Source of the DNA: Anoplopoma fimbria
Taxonomy: Eukaryota > Chordata > Actinopteri > Perciformes > Anoplopomatidae
DNA: 64,000 bases
Assembly (NCBI RefSeq): GCF_027596085.1
Contig: NC_072464.1
Span: 17,869,624 to 17,933,623 of the forward strand
Direction of reading: 5' to 3'
Program-made: the position numbers and the translations under genes
The notes under the pieces: generated by a model
Seen by the model: the letters and a program-made list of their open reading frames with translations, nothing else
Told to the model about the DNA's origin: nothing
The model's database searches: none
In this document: in pieces, positions 59,074-64,000 of the stretch
Layout: each line of letters begins with the position of its first letter
Position numbering within the stretch: the first letter of the stretch is position 1

Positions 59074-59944
59074 GCCAGTGGGGTCAGTGTGTCGGGGAGG
59101 AGTGTGGTTCTGGCGGCGTTCAGACCAGGACAATATGGTGTGTCCACATGGAGGGCTGGACCACCCACCATTCTCACTGCCAGCACGTGGACAAGCCAGA
59201 AAGCCAGCGGCACTGCTTTAAGGTCTGCGACTGGCACCAGAACCTCTTTGAGTGGGAGGTGTCGGACTGGGGGGGCTGCGTTCTCGTCCCTTTCTTTTCC
59301 AACGAGCACAAGCTGAGGACGGCTGAGTGCATTACAGCACAGCACGGCATCCAGAGGCGCAAAGTCCATTGTGTGCGCACCTCAAACCGTACCGCAGTCA
59401 CCTTGAGGATATGTGAGTTCTTTTCCCAAAAGCCACCTGTGGAGCAGGCATGCCTCATCCCCTGCCCCCAGGACTGTGTTGTTTCAGACTTCACCCACTG
59501 GTCCAGTTGCAGCAAAACATGCGGCGCTGGCCTGCAGCATCGGACTCGACATGTCCTGGCCACACCGATGTACGGAGGTGCAAGCTGCCCCAACCTGACT
59601 GAGACCAGGACTTGTTCCAGCCTTCTTAACTGCCCTGCCGGGGAGGGCGAGTACCAGTACAGCCTTAAAGTAGGGACCTGGAGCGAGTGCCGACTACCCC
59701 ATCACAAGGACGCCTTGTTTAGTGGCAGGACCACAGTGGACTTCAGCACTAGCTCCAATGAGAGCAACACAGTCACATTGCACACACAGGCCTCTCACCA
59801 CCACTCCCAGCACCACCACCACCACCACCACCACCACCAGCATCCTCATGCGCACAAGTACCCCATGTCCTGGGAACTGGAGGTGGGATACCAGACAAGA
59901 CAAGTCCGCTGCACACGAAGTGACGGCAAGAATGCTATGCTGAG
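59074..59944 (+). CDS. thsd7b: thsd7b second coding exon: TSP1 domains 1-3 and most of 4
   Basis: Acceptor TTGGTTGCAG|GC and donor CTGAG|GTAAGC bound an 871-base exon encoding residues 54-344 of the extracellular region. Domains, from cysteine spacing: TSP1-1 about 51-105 (GGVQTRTIWC, CFKVCDWH); TSP1-2 about 114-184 (WEVSDWGGC, QACLIPC); TSP1-3 about 185-240 (WSSCSKTCGAGLQHRTR); TSP1-4 from about 247 (YSLKVGTWSEC, VGYQTRQVRC). CSKTCG at 199-204 fits the O-fucosylation consensus. N-glycosylation sequons occur at N158, N227 and N282. DLF/QWEVSDW-, LNRT- and GYQTRQV-CTRSDG-type segments resemble what I remember of THSD7B more than THSD7A. A spacer between cysteines 259 and 333 is His-rich, with nine consecutive CAC codons (residues 300-308). 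Family knowledge: THSD7 proteins are type I membrane glycoproteins with many TSP1 repeats; the molecular role of THSD7B is poorly defined. The exon is more GC-rich than its flanks. Long open frames on its reverse strand are shadows. Confidence 0.96.
59811..59837 (+). repeat. (CAC)9 in thsd7b coding sequence
   Basis: Nine uninterrupted CAC codons encode His300-His308, preceded by HHHSQ and followed by QHPHAH. A pure codon run suggests microsatellite-type expansion inside the exon. Confidence 0.98.
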
Positions 59945-61620
<1,676 letters not shown>

Positions 61621-61869
61621 TCTATGTACCAAGGACAATTCCCCCCTGACCTTTCAGGCGTGTGTGATGCCCAAACACTGTCAGACGTCTGATTGGTCAT
61701 CGTGGAGTCCCTGCTCCAAGACCTGCCGATCCACCGATCTGTCTCCTGGTTACCGCCTCAGGTCACGAATCATGACTCAGATCCCAGTCGGAGGGGGACA
61801 AAGATGTCCTGCCCTTGAGGAAAAAGAAGCTTGCAACATCATAGGAGATTTACTTCCAAACTGCCCCAG
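61621..61869 (+). CDS. thsd7b: thsd7b third coding exon: end of TSP1-4 and TSP1-5
   Basis: A strong pyrimidine tract and CTACAG|T precede the exon. It enters in phase 2 (AG|T makes Ser344) and leaves in phase 2 at CCCCAG|GTAG. It encodes residues 344-427. The last two cysteines of TSP1-4 are C358 and C364. TSP1-5 follows (about 364-425) with the classic DWSSWSPCSKTC core, where W369 and W372 form a WxxW C-mannosylation motif and CSKTC the likely fucosylation loop, then RLRSR, the GGGQRCP turn and KEAC. The 249-base exon is a multiple of three, so skipping it would keep frame while deleting one TSP1 domain. The in-frame TAG just past the donor (61871-61873) lies in the intron and is not a coding stop. 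Confidence 0.95.
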
Positions 61870-62746
61870 GTAGTTTCTTAACAATGATGGTTATCGTCTC
61901 ATTTTCAGCTCACAATCCTTGTAAACAAAAGCTTTGTTTACGGGTGCCTGATGCAGATGATGCATAAAACATCAAAGTCTAATAATTAATGATTTTCATT
62001 TTGCTTTTCTGAGCTCTCCACCTGAATGAAAAAAGTCCAGAGGCTCCAGATGTTCGTGATTTCACTATTGGATTATGCATTTTTTATGTTATTAACTTAA
62101 TTACCTCATGAAACCTAGAACATACATAACATAATGTACTGTTGGGAGTTCCTGACCCGAAGGACCTGACATGGATGACAAGCAGTGTTTTAAGGAGAAT
62201 TTGAGTTAAGAAAGGCTTTGGCAAATATAACATGCAGTAAACAAAGTAGTCAATAGAGAATTATTTTCCCTGCTGGTAGATTTTGTTTTATTTGCTAAAT
62301 CTACATGGAGTGCCTGAGAGCAGAGGATTTACATGATTAGGGAAAACTCATTACGGAAATTAAGCATTTGATAGATTACTACAGGCTGTTGTTCTGGTAA
62401 ACTCCTCCGATATTATTGCTTTCTGCACCACTGCATTTTTATAGTTGAAACCAAACATTGGTTTAGAAGTTTTAAAATAAAAATGTGGGTCTCTCATGAC
62501 ATTTGGGAGAGGCTCTTGCCAGAGACTGCTTTCGCTAATTTGTCTTTTGCTTTGTGGAACTTTTAATATATTTTTTAAACAACTGCCACTGCTGTGTTGA
62601 CACTTTATCCTTTCTTTAAATGCATACGTTTTTCAGCATTGTACTCCAGTATACTTCCTTAGACATATGCAACAGTGACTCCATTTAAATAATATTTACT
62701 TGTTTGCATTACAAATGTGTTTGCACATCTGTGTGCGCTCTGCCAG
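61870..62746 (+). other. thsd7b: thsd7b intron 3
   Basis: An 877-bp AT-rich intron between donor CAG|GTAG and acceptor TGCCAG. Nothing else recognisable. Confidence 0.9.
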
Positions 62747-62916
62747 GTTTGTGTGGAGGACCACTGACTGGGGCGAATGCCGCATCCTCCCCTTACTGAG
62801 CCAACAGGACCGGCGGCTGGCTAACATCAGTATTCTGTGTGGAAGTGGGATCCAGAACAGGAAGACCTACTGTGTTCAAGTCCCTGATCACTCAGCACCA
62901 CATCACAGGAAGGAGG
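62747..62916 (+). CDS. thsd7b: thsd7b fourth coding exon: start of TSP1-6
   Basis: Acceptor CTCTGCCAG|G completes Arg427 (phase 2 entry) and donor GGAGG|GTAAGG leaves phase 1. Residues 428-483 read FVWRTTDWGEC, then LLSQQDRR, an N-glycosylation sequon at N453 (NIS), LCGSGIQNRK and TYCVQV. This is the first half of a sixth TSP1 domain, with the TTDW-EC and CG-GIQ-R--YC spacing of its THSD7A/7B counterparts. The exon stops in the basic, His-rich segment after the fourth cysteine, so the domain must be completed by an exon beyond position 64000. Reading through the donor hits TGA at 62946, as expected for an intron. No later exon is visible in the last 1.1 kb. Confidence 0.92.
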
Positions 62917-63478
62917 GTAAGGATAAAAAACGCCTTCATGACAGTTGACCCAGGGCTCGCTGGAAGCACATGGTGACTCAAGAGATAGGCCACGAATAAA
63001 TTCCAAGTAAACTCAGTGGTGTGTTTTGATATAAGCTGTGAGCATAAATTATTAAAAGTGAAAGTTGGCAGCAGAGCATTATGTTGGTTATGCAAGCCAA
63101 AAAAAAATCATAAGCACGCTGTGTTGCTGTAGTGGAAGTATGTTCAAAGTGCAGTAGACAAGAAGAATCATAATTTTATTCCGACTGTTTTCTTCAGTTA
63201 CTGTGTGCTGTTGGGAAGGCTTTAAACAATAGGGACTCACTACGCTGCATGTCAAATAGCTCATATTACATCTAAGGATCCAATGTTTTTTTCTTAACTG
63301 GCCCTTTTGGTGGGGCACCAGTAATAGTTTTGACCTATGTATCATACGAAATGTTTACACTTATTTAATGTTTAGAGTCCTGTTTGATGTAGATTGATGA
63401 CAGTTCTAATGAAGATTTCGTCGCTGAATGAAACTGATCACTTGAGGTGTATTTCATCGTGCAGAAGTGCCACGCATC
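62917..63478 (+). other. thsd7b: thsd7b intron 4, 5' part
   Basis: Begins with GTAAGG. No exon or recognised repeat before 63479. Confidence 0.8.
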
Positions 63479-63855
63479 TTAAAGGAATAGTTTGACATTT
63501 TGAGTAAAATGCTTTCTTACAAAGAATTAGATAAAAAGAAAAACACCACTTTCATGACTGTAAGATAATAATGAAACTACAGCCAGCAGCATGTTAACTT
63601 AGTTTAGCATAAAGGATGTAAAAAAGAGGGTTACGGCTTGACTGCGGAAGATAAGAAAATCTGACTATTTGCACCTCTAATTAACACATTTTACTTCTTC
63701 AGTTTTATCCGTACTTGATCGCAATGCATAATTGACACATTTATCTGGTGGAATGTGTGCAAGATTATTTCCTCTATTTCCTGGATTCTTAAAATCACCG
63801 GAAGGGGAACCAGCAGAGAAAGCGTATGTACCGGGCCAAGAAATCTATAGCCATG
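63479..63855. mobile_element. copy of a common percomorph interspersed repeat
   Basis: AAAGGAATAGTTTGACATTT, then GCTTTCTTAC, TTAGATAAAAAG, CCAGCAGCATGTTAACTTAG, TTTAGCATAAAG, CACCTCTAATTAACACATTT and ATGTACCGGGCCAAGAAATC follow the order of a repeat found in great numbers in spiny-rayed fish genomes. It has diverged, and no coding potential remains. The class is uncertain, probably a non-autonomous DNA element. It supports the percomorph assignment. Confidence 0.65.
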
Positions 63856-64000
63856 CAGGAGACCTTGTGATGCAGTAACGTTCACACCAGAAAAAATATT
63901 AATCAATAATTGAGCAAGACACTGAAGACCAGATTACCCCCAATGAGCCCAGCAGCATCGGTGGCATCGATGTGTGCGTGGGTGAATACGATGCAGTGTG
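63856..64000 (+). other. thsd7b: thsd7b intron 4, to window end
   Basis: No exon recognised; the next coding exon lies beyond the window. Confidence 0.6.

Noticed and set aside
62917..64000. Search for the next thsd7b exon
   Set aside because: No acceptor followed by the expected cysteine-rich continuation of TSP1-6 is visible before the window ends.

Overview
The window is vertebrate nuclear DNA, most probably from a percomorph teleost fish. Four exons with canonical GT/AG splice sites encode the N-terminal part of thrombospondin type-1 domain-containing protein 7B (thsd7b). The surrounding DNA is AT-rich, carries long CA/TG microsatellites, and contains fragments I recognise as interspersed repeats common in spiny-rayed fishes. 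I see no bacterial, organellar or viral gene organisation and no rRNA, tRNA or CRISPR array.

Layout: positions 1-32375 hold no protein-coding exon that I can support. They are either intergenic or an intron between an unseen 5' untranslated exon and the first coding exon. This part contains microsatellites, a retroposon tail fragment (5996-6040), a possible transposon relic near 22 kb and two GC-richer blocks (17.9-18.2 and 19.6-20.05 kb). Its most unusual locus is at 26.8-27.9 kb: a poly(A)-tailed insertion abuts a CpG-dense 290 bp block, which runs into a 21-bp AT-rich minisatellite. A degenerate hAT-like element (31466-32138) ends about 240 bp before the first coding exon.

thsd7b runs on the + strand. 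The exons are 32376-32552 (signal peptide), 59074-59944 (TSP1 domains 1-3 and most of 4), 61621-61869 (end of 4, domain 5) and 62747-62916 (start of 6). The joins keep frame (phases 1, 2, 2, then 1 leaving the window) and give 483 complete codons. The gene continues beyond position 64000. Intron 1 is about 26.5 kb and holds a 690-bp pyrimidine (CTT) tract, a perfect 18-bp hairpin, a 630-bp MITE with an 8-bp target duplication, and relics of other repeats. Intron 2 holds a 54-unit CA repeat and a cluster of homeodomain-type motifs.

The encoded part is the extracellular N-terminus of a type I membrane protein built of thrombospondin type-1 repeats. An uninterrupted nine-histidine tract in the spacer of the fourth repeat is the main coding peculiarity. 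I did not find a convincing new biological system. The best candidates for follow-up are the CpG-block/minisatellite composite at 27 kb, the CTT tract and the possible intron 2 enhancer.
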